64,000 nucleotides of DNA from Flavivirga eckloniae. Its GTDB lineage: Bacteria; Bacteroidota; Bacteroidia; Flavobacteriales; Flavobacteriaceae. Numbering within the stretch: the first letter of the stretch is position 1; each line of letters opens with the position of its first letter. The notes under the pieces are model-generated. The model was not told the origin of the DNA. It was given only the letters and a program-made list of their open reading frames with translations, and ran no database searches. The position numbers and the translations under genes are program-made. The DNA lies in contig NZ_CP025791.1 of assembly GCF_002886045.1 (NCBI RefSeq), positions 4,603,001 through 4,667,000 on the forward strand. The letters are read 5' to 3'. Positions 9,201-16,735 of this stretch are shown here, in pieces.

Positions 9201-10181
9201 ATGTCTGATACAATAGAAAAAGTTAAGTGCCTAATTATAGGTTCAGGGCCAGCAGGGTATACTGCGGCAATATATGCAGCGAGAGCGAATATGGCACCAG
9301 TTTTATATCAAGGAACACAGCCGGGGGGACAATTAACCACAACGAATGAGGTTGAGAATTTTCCAGGTTATCCAGAAGGGGTAACAGGACCGGAAATGAT
9401 GATACAATTACAGAAACAAGCTGAGCGTTTTGATACCGATGTAAGAGATGGATGGGTAACCAAAGTGGATTTCTCTGGAGATGTGCATAAAGTATGGGTA
9501 AACGATACTAAAGAAATTCATTGTGATACTGTAATCATTTCTACGGGAGCATCTGCAAAATATTTAGGATTAGAATCAGAACAAAAATATTTAAAGCTTG
9601 GAGGTGGTGTATCTGCTTGTGCGGTTTGTGATGGGTTCTTTTACAGAAATCAAGAAGTAGTGATAGTAGGAGCAGGAGATTCAGCTTGTGAAGAGGCACA
9701 TTATTTATCAAAACTTTGTAAAAAGGTAACCATGTTAGTGAGACGTGATGAATTTAGAGCATCTAAAATCATGGCAGCTAGAGTTAAGAATACAGAAAAT
9801 ATTGAAATATTATTTAACACAGAAACTGATGAAGTTGTCGGAGATGGACAAGTAGTAACTGGAGTTAAAGTTTTCAATAATAAAACTGATGAAAAGCATG
9901 AAATTCCAGCTACAGGGTTTTTCGTAGCGATTGGACACAAGCCCAATACCGATATCTTCAGAGGCTTTTTAGATTTAGATGAAACCGGCTATATTATAAA
10001 CGTACCTGGAACTTCTAAAACTAACATAGAAGGTGTTTTTGTATCTGGCGATGCAGCAGACCATGTTTATAGACAAGCTGTAACAGCAGCCGGAACAGGA
10101 TGTATGGCGGCATTGGATGCAGAACGTTATTTGGCTGCAAAAGATGCTACTTTCGATGTATCTACATCAACATATAATTAA
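9201..10181 (+). CDS. trxB: thioredoxin-disulfide reductase
   Basis: Cytosolic FAD/NADPH enzyme that reduces thioredoxin. Seen: FAD-binding GSGPAGYTAA (14-23), redox motif CAVCDG (Cys140/Cys143), NADPH-binding VGAGDSACEEA (about 156-166) and the second FAD motif GVFVSGDAAD near the C-terminus. The 326-residue length is slightly above the common 310-320. It has its own promoter box and stands alone on + between the sugar cluster and a tRNA, so it is a housekeeping gene rather than part of the catabolic locus. Confidence 0.97.
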   Translation: MSDTIEKVKCLIIGSGPAGYTAAIYAARANMAPVLYQGTQPGGQLTTTNEVENFPGYPEGVTGPEMMIQLQKQAERFDTDVRDGWVTKVDFSGDVHKVWVNDTKEIHCDTVIISTGASAKYLGLESEQKYLKLGGGVSACAVCDGFFYRNQEVVIVGAGDSACEEAHYLSKLCKKVTMLVRRDEFRASKIMAARVKNTENIEILFNTETDEVVGDGQVVTGVKVFNNKTDEKHEIPATGFFVAIGHKPNTDIFRGFLDLDETGYIINVPGTSKTNIEGVFVSGDAADHVYRQAVTAAGTGCMAALDAERYLAAKDATFDVSTSTYN

Positions 10182-10284
10182 TATTTGTTTTTTATAAAAA
10201 AAAGAAAAGCCGAAGTTTATGCTTTGGTTTTTTTCTTTTGTAATTATATTAAAAAGTGTTTTCTTTGGAAACCAAAATTTAAAA

Positions 10285-10359
10285 CGGGATGTGGCGCAGT
10301 CCGGTTAGCGTACACGGCTGGGGGCCGTGTGGTCGCAGGTTCAAATCCTGTCATCCCGA
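10285..10359 (+). tRNA. tRNA-Pro (anticodon GGG)
   Basis: Complete cloverleaf. The acceptor stem is 10285-10291 with 10352-10358 (CGGGATG/CATCCCG) and the D-stem GCGC/GCGT. The anticodon stem CACGG/CCGTG encloses loop CTGGGGG, placing GGG at 10320-10322 after U33. The T-arm is GCAGG-TTCAAAT-CCTGT. The discriminator is A; CCA is not encoded. A palindromic element starts 8 bases downstream. Confidence 0.97.
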
Positions 10360-10366
10360 CTAAATA

Positions 10367-10490
10367 ATAAGGTGATTTCACTTTTGTGAAATCACCTTAT
10401 CTGTTTCAGGAAGCGTTCAAAACTTTGTTTTGGCAGATGTATAGAAACAGATAAGGTAAAAACACTTAGGTGTTTTTACCTTATTATTTG
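10367..10490 (+). repeat. nested palindromic element (three stems) after tRNA-Pro
   Basis: Two perfect 15-bp hairpins flank a third pairing. Hairpin 1 is 10367-10381 with 10386-10400 (loop TTTT). Hairpin 2 is 10451-10465 with 10470-10484 (loop TTAG). Both stems begin ATAAGGT and end ACCTTAT. Between them CTGTTTC (10401-10407) pairs with GAAACAG (10444-10450). No poly-T follows, so this is not a simple terminator. A one-hairpin relative lies at 55282-55319, with the same tail CCTTATTATTT. Confidence 0.75.
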
Positions 10491-10958
10491 CAACGAGGAT
10501 TTGTTAGGATTATATAAATCCAGTCATTTCGACAAAATGAGCGTCAAGAGACATCTTTTAAAAGTTAATTAATTGGTTTTTTAGTAATTTAAATTTTAAT
10601 AATTTCATTTGATTAGCTTTAATATCAAAATACGAATATATTGACTCACTCTGTGACGAGTCCATTCTTCATTTAAAACATTTAATTCGTTATCCATACG
10701 AAGTACATTGCAAAAAAACAGCTACTGTCCTTTTCCTCTAAGCAACAGGGACAGGTCAGAAGAGCATGTCCTACTGCTTTTTTTAGTTGGGTTTTATGTG
10801 AGTTATTCAAATTGAGCATAACGTTTAGTGTATGCTTTCCTAAGGGATTGCGGACTTCAAACCTATCAAGTTACCGCCAAACTTGATGCGAGAGATAACA
10901 CTCGAAAACCTCTGAAACCCCTCTAGATTATTGGACACATTGTTGTAGTGTCGTTTTT
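10491..10958. repeat. 468-bp intergenic region with degenerate palindromic repeats
   Basis: No ORF is seen. 10521-10558 (GTCATTTCGAC...AGAGACATCT) resembles scattered flavobacterial intergenic repeats. Around 10710-10790 a GC-richer stretch with several ACTGTCC/GGACAG pairings ends in a T-run. Bases 10818-10955 hold an imperfect long palindrome whose ends read CATAACGTTTAGTGT and ACACATTGTTGTAGTG, a pattern often found beside accessory flavobacterial genes (recollection, not searched). Confidence 0.4.
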
Positions 10959-11411
10959 TTATTTTCTTTTAAAATAATTGTCGCAAATGTCCATATAGCT
11001 CTGATAGAAAAGAACTCTTCTTTCCGAAAAGAATATATTTCCATATAGTTGTTCTACAGGAGGAGAAACTTCCAATTCATAGATGTTTGAATTCAAAACT
11101 ACTTTCCATTCGGAATTCTGGGTAGGTTTTCCGTTTTGTTGAATCTCAAGGGAGCCATCAGTCTTAAATTCAATTGTCAATTCTTGCTTTTTGGCATATC
11201 TTGAATCTTCAGAATCCCAAAAACAACTAACATATTCCCATTCCCATTGCCCAATCAAAGTGTTCATAATCTTTGTCTCATTCCAATCCTTTTCACTGTG
11301 AAGGCTAATCATTTCAGCTTGTTTTACAGGAGGTTCAATGAAGTCATTCGAATTATCACATGCAAAAGTTATAATTAAAAGTCCGATTATAAGTAAAATT
11401 TTAGCTTTCAT
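10959..11411 (-). CDS. hypothetical lipoprotein, lipocalin-like
   Basis: A 150-residue lipoprotein (signal MKAKILLIIGLLIITFAC, Cys18). After a short linker, the segment TLIGQWEWEYVSCFWDS...ELTIEFKTDGSLEIQQNGK...SEWKVVLNSNIYEL resembles the small lipocalin-like domains common in Bacteroidota, where a start-strand GxW is followed by antiparallel strands. No catalytic motif is visible. It is flanked on both sides by palindromic intergenic sequence and appears to be a single-gene accessory unit. The function is unknown; fold assignment is by pattern only. Confidence 0.65.
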   Translation of the reverse strand: MKAKILLIIGLLIITFACDNSNDFIEPPVKQAEMISLHSEKDWNETKIMNTLIGQWEWEYVSCFWDSEDSRYAKKQELTIEFKTDGSLEIQQNGKPTQNSEWKVVLNSNIYELEVSPPVEQLYGNIFFSERRVLFYQSYMDICDNYFKRK

Positions 11412-11448
11412 AATCTGGGTTTTTATATAGATGCAAATTTAACTGAAA

Positions 11449-11606
11449 GGTTGCGGTCTACAGCGTTTTTTGTGTATGATTGGTTGCGTAGTTAAGCAAC
11501 TAATTTAGCAAAATGGAACGAACCAGAGGGAAATCCTGAGGATTTTCCGAGTAGGCTAGAACCAAGCAAGTATTTTCATAGGAGCTCTTGTTGATCATAA
11601 GGATTA
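11449..11606. repeat. degenerate intergenic element upstream of lipoprotein gene
   Basis: Contains CAGCGTTTTTTGTGTATGA, then GTTGCGTAGTTAAGCAACTAATTT (short stem GTTGC/GCAAC) and a further stem GAAATCCT/AGGATTTTC. It resembles elements seen between accessory cassettes in flavobacteria and forms a partner to the palindrome at 10818-10955, the two bracketing one gene. No integrase is present, and core sites do not match canonical attC. Confidence 0.35.
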
Positions 11607-11618
11607 AGCTCTCTGGCT

Positions 11619-12482
11619 TTATTCATTTTTGAAGTGTTGACCCAAGAAATCGTAAACCAGATTGAAATGTTCCAATGGGGCTATATGTCCACCATCAAGT
11701 TGGATATGCGAATAGTAATGTCCAAAATTATTTTCTTGCAATCGTTTTATAATTTGTGCTGACATTTCAGGAGCTGGCCATTGGTCATCATCTTTCCCTG
11801 AAATAATTAGTACTGGACCATTAATGTTTTCTACAGGAATTTCGGCATTCTTTACAGCCTCTTCATTTTCTAGCATCATGGCGTGAGCTGTATATAAATC
11901 TCCTTTGAGAGCTGGTGAAATTGTTTTTAACGAAGCTGGAACATAGGAAACTTCCTTGTTGTTATACATCCAAGAAGAGGTGTTTGCAGACCAAGTAATT
12001 GCAGGAAAGCTCACATTTGGTGTTGACATAGCGATAACACCTTTAAAATCCGAATATCTACTTGCTAAATTCAGTACGAGTTCTCCACCACGAGAACCAC
12101 CCATTAATATGATTTGAGATTTATCTATTTTAGGATGTTTTGCTGCAGATAAAATGGTATCTCTAATAGCGTTTAACGAAATTCTATCTAAATGTTTTGG
12201 TGTTCCATTTGATTTGAAGTAACCTATTGCTAATAAAGCATAGCCTTTTTGATTTAGGCTATCTCGCTTTCCTTTTAAGTAAGCCCTTGTCCAGTCATTT
12301 CCACCGCCACCGCCGCCAAAAGCGACAATTAACGGTTGTTTATCCGAATTGCCAAGATACAATTTTGAATCAACCATTCCATGTTGATTGGATAGGTTTG
12401 GGACATAAGTAAAAATAGCTATAAGACCAAAAACTAAAAATGATGCTATAACCAATATAGTGATTCTGATTTTTTTTCTCAT
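11619..12482 (-). CDS. membrane-anchored alpha/beta hydrolase (BAAT-type C-terminal domain)
   Basis: A 287-residue protein with an N-terminal membrane anchor (about 7-27) and an alpha/beta-hydrolase fold. Seen: Gly-rich oxyanion region FGGGGGGNDW (55-64); nucleophile elbow GGSRGG with Ser130; acidic residues in SGKDDDQWPA (about 229-237); catalytic His266 in LDGGHIAP. The acid-to-His layout and DQWPA match the acyl-CoA thioesterase/BAAT C-terminal family, often used for esters of unknown identity. The substrate is unknown. It is followed 67 bases downstream of a Crp-like gene on the same strand. Confidence 0.82.
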   Translation of the reverse strand: MRKKIRITILVIASFLVFGLIAIFTYVPNLSNQHGMVDSKLYLGNSDKQPLIVAFGGGGGGNDWTRAYLKGKRDSLNQKGYALLAIGYFKSNGTPKHLDRISLNAIRDTILSAAKHPKIDKSQIILMGGSRGGELVLNLASRYSDFKGVIAMSTPNVSFPAITWSANTSSWMYNNKEVSYVPASLKTISPALKGDLYTAHAMMLENEEAVKNAEIPVENINGPVLIISGKDDDQWPAPEMSAQIIKRLQENNFGHYYSHIQLDGGHIAPLEHFNLVYDFLGQHFKNE

Positions 12483-12549
12483 TTATAACAAGTTTAAAAA
12501 ACAAAGCTATTGAATAAGAATAATATAACTTTTGACCTATATCAAATAA

Positions 12550-13131
12550 TCATTTTTCAGTTCTTATTCTACTTAAGGTTTCTTGGGTAATTCCCAAATA
12601 GGAGGCCACCATTCCTAGTGGAATTCTTGGATAAATGTTAGCATAAACCTCCTTAAAGTGCAAGTATCTTTCTTTGGCAGAGGTAAATCGCATGGATACA
12701 ATCCTTTCCATCAAGTGTTCGAAGACGCTTCCCATAGATAATCGGGCATATCGTTCCATTTCGGGGAAATTGTCAAAGAGGAAAAGAAGGTCATTTATAT
12801 GTAATGAAAGAGCAGTAGTGTTTTCGATAGCATCGATATAGTAGATATCCGTTGTTCTTTGCATAAAACTTTTAGGAGAGTTTACCCATTCATTCACTCC
12901 ACAAAAGAACTCGCTTATTTCTTTACCATCTTTTAAAAAGTAAGTTCTTAAAATTCCTTTTTGAATAAAGTAACTTTCTTTACAAACTCTGTTTGCATTC
13001 AATACCAACGCTCCTTTTTTAAAGAGTATTGGTTTTAATCGGTTCGTCAATGCGGTCTTTAAATCTTGAGAAAGTTCAATATAAGTTTCAAAGTGTTGAT
13101 ATATATTCGTTATTTCTTCGTTGTAGCTCAT
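12550..13131 (-). CDS. Crp/Fnr-family transcriptional regulator, short form
   Basis: Cyclic-nucleotide-binding-like beta-roll (residues ~25-120: KKGALVLNANRVCKESYFIQKGILRTYFLKDGKE in pieces) joined by a long helix to a C-terminal helix-turn-helix that ends right after the recognition helix (MVASYLGITQETLSRIR), lacking the usual wing. About 193 residues, as is common for this Bacteroidota subgroup. The longer frame begins at a TTG (13137), and the ATG at 13131 is preferred. It follows the oxidoreductase gene by about 20 bases and carries an upstream motif (13140-13155) shared with the second Crp-like gene. The effector is unknown. Confidence 0.88.
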   Translation of the reverse strand: MSYNEEITNIYQHFETYIELSQDLKTALTNRLKPILFKKGALVLNANRVCKESYFIQKGILRTYFLKDGKEISEFFCGVNEWVNSPKSFMQRTTDIYYIDAIENTTALSLHINDLLFLFDNFPEMERYARLSMGSVFEHLMERIVSMRFTSAKERYLHFKEVYANIYPRIPLGMVASYLGITQETLSRIRTEK

Positions 13132-13139
13132 ATGCAATG

Positions 13140-13155
13140 TTATAGTCGGCTATTA
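13140..13155 (-). promoter_or_regulatory. 16-bp motif upstream of Crp-like gene, shared with 15711-15726
   Basis: On the + strand this reads TTATAGTCGGCTATTA, with 13 of 16 bases matching TTATAATTGGCTATAA at 15711-15726. Both lie within 10 bases of the start codon of a short Crp-like gene. It overlaps the stop of the oxidoreductase gene. It may be an operator or a leader element. Confidence 0.35.
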
Positions 13156-13734
13156 TTTGTTCAATTGACCTAATTTCTCAATTTTTTTTAACCATTTTGT
13201 CCGGAACTCCTCTTTGGATAGTCTTATTGGTCCTATAGTAGTAATTCGGATCTTTTTTACTCCGATAAAATTCATTGTTAATTTTTTCATGGCATTATGG
13301 CTAGGGCTTCCATAAATCCATTTATAATACCAACTAGGCTGGTCTAAAGTGCAAATTATTCTGGCTGTTTTACCAGTAAAATGTTTATCCCACCACAAAG
13401 AATCTTTTCTTTTATTAAAAGCAAATCCTGGAAGTAAAACTCTATCTAGAAACCCTTTCATAATAGCAGGTACAGAACCCCACCACACAGGATATATCCA
13501 TACTAGGTGATTGGCCCATTTCAGTTTTTTTTGAGCTTCTAACAAATCTAGCTCTAGTTCTGTTCTCTTTCTATATCCAAATTGCAGGTTAGGGTTAAAT
13601 TTTAAATCTGGAATTATTATTTCTTGAATTTCTGCACCAGAAGTTTGTACGCCCTTTTTATAGGCTTTGGCCAATGCGTAATTGTAGCTTTCCTTGTCTG
13701 GATGACCAACTATTATTGCTATTCGTTTATTCAT
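13153..13734 (-). CDS. NAD(P)H-dependent flavodoxin-fold oxidoreductase (KefF/MdaB/NQO1 type)
   Basis: A 193-residue cytosolic FMN/FAD-dependent quinone or nitro-compound reductase by family. Seen: GHPDKESYNYALA (10-22, phosphate-binding start of the flavodoxin fold), the family signature HLVWIYPVWWGSVPAIMKGFLDRV (split here; about 76-99) and PGFAFN. The C-terminal part resembles the NQO1-like FMN-reductase family. It is in tandem with a Crp-like regulator (downstream) and a small membrane protein gene 7 bases upstream, suggesting an operon with a redox or electrophile-response role (inference). Confidence 0.88.
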   Translation of the reverse strand: MNKRIAIIVGHPDKESYNYALAKAYKKGVQTSGAEIQEIIIPDLKFNPNLQFGYRKRTELELDLLEAQKKLKWANHLVWIYPVWWGSVPAIMKGFLDRVLLPGFAFNKRKDSLWWDKHFTGKTARIICTLDQPSWYYKWIYGSPSHNAMKKLTMNFIGVKKIRITTIGPIRLSKEEFRTKWLKKIEKLGQLNK

Positions 13735-13741
13735 TTTTGTT

Positions 13742-14140
13742 CTATTTTGAGGTTCCTGTTAGAGTTAAAATTCCAATTACTAAAAAAACGACCCACCCAG
13801 GATGTTTTCCTTTCGTTCCGATTAACACCAGGAAGGAGGAACAAAGCATTGAAACTGTAATTGAACTTATGATGAACTTTGCTATTTCTGTACTTTGCAA
13901 ATTTTGTTTGAGAGCTATTTTTATTAGTATAGCACCTATACACCAACCCAAAAAAGAAGCTAAATGCCAAGTGGCCCAAATAATTCTTAAATGTCTTTCT
14001 TTAAGGTCTGATTTTACGATAGTAGGGACTATTTTTTTATGACCTTTTTTGTGCTGAAAAATTAAAAGCTCACCAAGTATTGAGTGAGATAATCCTAAGA
14101 TAAAACAAAGGATTCCGGCGATAAGCAAATATATATTCAT
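13742..14140 (-). CDS. small four-helix membrane protein, unknown function
   Basis: A 132-residue protein with about four hydrophobic segments (near 3-21, 52-73, 90-106 and 114-129). It contains a HSILGE stretch in the first helix (about 19-24) and a WHLASFLGWCIGA stretch in the second. No known domain is recognised with confidence. It overlaps no other real gene and its stop lies 7 bases before the oxidoreductase start, so translation is probably coupled. Role inferred only from its neighbour: membrane partner or redox-related small protein. Confidence 0.65.
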   Translation of the reverse strand: MNIYLLIAGILCFILGLSHSILGELLIFQHKKGHKKIVPTIVKSDLKERHLRIIWATWHLASFLGWCIGAILIKIALKQNLQSTEIAKFIISSITVSMLCSSFLVLIGTKGKHPGWVVFLVIGILTLTGTSK

Positions 14141-14217
14141 ATTCTATGTATTAGGATTGCTTGTAAATATGATTATCTGAAATACAGCTATAATTTTAGA
14201 TTGATATACGGGGACAG

Positions 14218-14703
14218 TTACTTTTTATAGGCTCTTCTTACTACTTGTTTTACAATTAATCGATGAAAAGGTTTGACTATGGTCATATAAACTTTACCAA
14301 ATCTTTTATTGTATTGAACTATGGTAGAAACCTTTATATTATGAGTAGATTCTTGAGAATTAAAAACACTGACTCTAAAATCGAGGTGTTTATCATCAGC
14401 ACCTAAAATGATTTCATTATTCATTATTTCGTAAATCTTAAAGAACCCTACATAGCCTCCAACTTTAAAATCGGTATTATAATCTGGTGGTTTTTGAGTT
14501 TTTAAATCAAATATTTTTACGATTGTATTTCTAAGTTTCATTAGAATTATAATCCAATTAGGAAAATTGGCAAATACCATATTTGTAATTTTCTCTAGAC
14601 TATCTAAATGGTTAGTTGTAGAGTAAGTATCTGAATAATCCACCCGCTTTGAGGTGGTTTTAATCAAACTTTCGTTAGGTATATTTTCTGAAATGACCTT
14701 CAT
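14218..14703 (-). CDS. DUF2867 domain protein
   Basis: About 161 residues from the ATG at 14703; the longer frame starts with TTG. Seen: YVGFFKIYEIMNNEIILGADDKHLDFR in pieces and the C-terminal VKPFHRLIVKQVVRRA, both hallmarks of DUF2867 proteins. This START-like family often sits near NAD(P)-binding oxidoreductases. No catalytic residues are known. It lies between two small membrane protein genes on the same strand, with about 40 bases to the upstream one. Function unknown. Confidence 0.75.
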   Translation of the reverse strand: MKVISENIPNESLIKTTSKRVDYSDTYSTTNHLDSLEKITNMVFANFPNWIIILMKLRNTIVKIFDLKTQKPPDYNTDFKVGGYVGFFKIYEIMNNEIILGADDKHLDFRVSVFNSQESTHNIKVSTIVQYNKRFGKVYMTIVKPFHRLIVKQVVRRAYKK

Positions 14704-14744
14704 AATTAATAGCATTAGATGCAATGAGTTGGTTAGACAAATAA

Positions 14745-15071
14745 TTAGAAAAACCTTTTTATTCGCTCCTCAAATCTAACCTTTGTTAAATTATCTTCTT
14801 TAAAGAACTTATATAAAATAAAACAAGCAGGAATTGTTAAATAGAATGTACAAATAATGAAAGTAACTACACTGCAAAAGACAGCTAGGATTAGAGCGCC
14901 GATTTCCCCCAAATAATTTTGCTGTTCCATAAAATAAGAATGAACAGCTAGTGCATAATCATAAAAGCGAATTGTGACTTCATATATTAGCCACGCTGGA
15001 TAAAACCATTTTCTAATTGGTGTCCACCATTTTCCCCAAATGGATTTCGATTGTTTGTTATTTTTTTCCAT
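14745..15071 (-). CDS. hypothetical small membrane protein
   Basis: 108 residues. A charged N-terminus is followed by an amphipathic Trp/Tyr-rich stretch (WKWWTPIRKWFYPAW-like, about 13-28) and one or two membrane helices (about 56-88), with a basic C-terminal tail. No family is recognised. It lies 55 bases downstream of the second Crp-like gene and may be under its control. Real-gene status is supported by clean spacing, strand agreement and normal composition, but not by homology. Confidence 0.55.
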   Translation of the reverse strand: MEKNNKQSKSIWGKWWTPIRKWFYPAWLIYEVTIRFYDYALAVHSYFMEQQNYLGEIGALILAVFCSVVTFIICTFYLTIPACFILYKFFKEDNLTKVRFEERIKRFF

Positions 15072-15126
15072 TTTATTCCTTTTTCACAAAGGTGATTTAA
15101 ATGGAAGGAGTTTCATTTGATATAGA

Positions 15127-15708
15127 TCAAATTCGAGTTTTTGGATTTCTTATTCTGCTCAAAGTTTCAAGAGTAATTCCTAGGTAAGAAGCAATATGCA
15201 TAAGAGGGATTCTATTGGTGATGTCAGGATATATACTTAATAAGTGATTATACCTTTCTTCTGCTTTATTAAATTGAATTGTATATAATCTTTCGCAAAG
15301 ACCTAACATGGTTTCGGTGACCACTTTGCTAATAAAGCGTTCAAAATCGTGATGTTTGTTGGTAAGATAGTCCATAGAGTTTTTAGAAAACTCTAAAACC
15401 GTTGAGTCTTCAACGAATTCAACATAATGCGGACTTGGTTTTTCACTAAAAAAACTTACAATCGGAGCCATAAACTGATTTTCGAAAGTGAACCAATCTG
15501 AAATATCTTTACCGTCTTTTAAATAATAAGCCCTTGCACAGCCTTGTATTATTAAATGCGCTTTTTTGGAATATTGTCCTTCTCGAACTACAATCTCTCC
15601 TTTTTTGAAATTACTTAGTTTTGAATTGTCAATGAATTCCTTTTGACATTCAATAGATAAAGGTGAATATATTTCACCTAATTCATTTAAGATTTCCTCA
15701 CTGTTCAT
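15127..15708 (-). CDS. second short Crp/Fnr-family transcriptional regulator
   Basis: 193 residues with the same architecture as the Crp-like protein encoded at 12550-13131: cNMP-like beta-roll (KKGEIVVREGQYSKKAHLIIQG in parts, about 34-55), dimer helix and wingless C-terminal helix-turn-helix (HIASYLGITLETLSRIRNPK). Both end almost identically, so they are paralogues. First gene of the minus-strand accessory block. A motif at 15711-15726 precedes its ATG. Likely local regulator; ligand unknown. Confidence 0.88.
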   Translation of the reverse strand: MNSEEILNELGEIYSPLSIECQKEFIDNSKLSNFKKGEIVVREGQYSKKAHLIIQGCARAYYLKDGKDISDWFTFENQFMAPIVSFFSEKPSPHYVEFVEDSTVLEFSKNSMDYLTNKHHDFERFISKVVTETMLGLCERLYTIQFNKAEERYNHLLSIYPDITNRIPLMHIASYLGITLETLSRIRNPKTRI

Positions 15709-15710
15709 TT

Positions 15711-15726
15711 TTATAATTGGCTATAA
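15711..15726 (-). promoter_or_regulatory. 16-bp motif upstream of second Crp-like gene
   Basis: TTATAATTGGCTATAA (+ strand), with 5-bp inverted ends TTATA/TATAA; 13 of 16 bases match the motif at 13140-13155. Confidence 0.35.
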
Positions 15727-15992
15727 AGCACAAAGGTAATTAATGATAGTTTCTGTATTGAATAAACAGAAGATTATTATTCTAATTCTATACTATTTAT
15801 GTTTTCTTATACTATTCTCCAATGTAGATTCTAGTCAATATTATTACCAAATTAATCAAGAATTGGGAAAAGCAGAAGCCTCAGATTTAAATGGATTTTA
15901 ATGTGATGGAATTTCATGCTTTCTTGATGATGCGTAACCAACAAAAAACACGTAATTGATAACCAAAAAAACAGAAACTAGCTTAAACTTAT

Positions 15993-16601
15993 TTAAGATT
16001 TTTGGAGTCTAGCCATCATATTTTTAGCGCCAAAGGTTAAAAACAAAATATTTTTAAAGTGTTTTCCTGTATATCTTCTAAGTAAATAATAAGCTTTGGT
16101 AAGATGCCCTTCTACTGTTTTAGGAGAAATATCTAAATATTCGGCAATTTCAATGTTGGTAAGTCCTTCTTCCTTATTTAATAAAAAGGTTTGTTTGCAT
16201 TTTTTTGGCAATTGGGTAATTCCTTTTTTAATCAATTCGATTTTTTTTTCAAGAAGCTCAGTATTATCATCATCAACAACTTCATTTAGAGTTTCCATAT
16301 AAATACGCTCAAGATTAGAGATGGCCCTTTTTTTACGATACAAGTTGATGAATTTATTATAGGTGATCTTATACATGTAGTTTTTTAAGGAACGTTGTAT
16401 AAAAAGCTTCTTTCGGTTACTCCATAAAGAAATAAAAACTTCCTGTACAATATCTTGAGCCATAGCATGATCGTCTGTTAAACTTAGCGCATAAACAAAG
16501 AGCGGTTTATGGTACATTTTAACAAGGTAAATATATGCTTCCTCATCTCCTTTTTTAAGATGTAAGATCAAAACAGATTCGTTTTTGAACTTGGAAGCCA
16601 T
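15993..16601 (-). CDS. ECF sigma factor of locus A
   Basis: A 202-residue sigma-70 family protein of the FecI-like group. Seen: region 2 (AYIYLVKMYHKPLFVYALSL, about 21-40; DIVQEVFISLWSNR), where -10 recognition occurs, and region 4 helix-turn-helix (GLTNIEIAEYLDISPKTVEGHLTKA, about 148-172), here split. It is divergent from the FecR gene 134 bases away, the typical arrangement for receptor-controlled sigma switches, and should direct transcription of the SusC/SusD genes when released by FecR. Closely similar in layout and sequence to the sigma of locus C at 37043-37636. Confidence 0.93.
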   Translation of the reverse strand: MASKFKNESVLILHLKKGDEEAYIYLVKMYHKPLFVYALSLTDDHAMAQDIVQEVFISLWSNRKKLFIQRSLKNYMYKITYNKFINLYRKKRAISNLERIYMETLNEVVDDDNTELLEKKIELIKKGITQLPKKCKQTFLLNKEEGLTNIEIAEYLDISPKTVEGHLTKAYYLLRRYTGKHFKNILFLTFGAKNMMARLQKS

Positions 16602-16735
16602 AGAATTATTTTGGTTAGTAACACAACAATGTTAAGCAAATGATACAAAAAAATCAATAAATAGTAAAAAAAGATGAGAAAAAAGCAAGGGATATTGCAA
16701 TTTGCTTTGCCTTATATAAAATTAAACATAGTAAA

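Noticed and set aside
10185-10367. 60-residue ORF after trxB
   Set aside because: It overlaps the complete tRNA-Pro gene on the same strand; the translation is an accident of the tRNA sequence.
10818-11606. Chromosomal integron
   Set aside because: No IntI-type integrase in the window and core sites do not fit RYYYAAC/GTTRRRY.
13624-14042. Plus-strand ORFs of 78 and 122 residues, and a minus 82-residue ORF
   Set aside because: They lie antisense to or out of frame with the oxidoreductase and small membrane protein genes, which have coherent domains and operon spacing.
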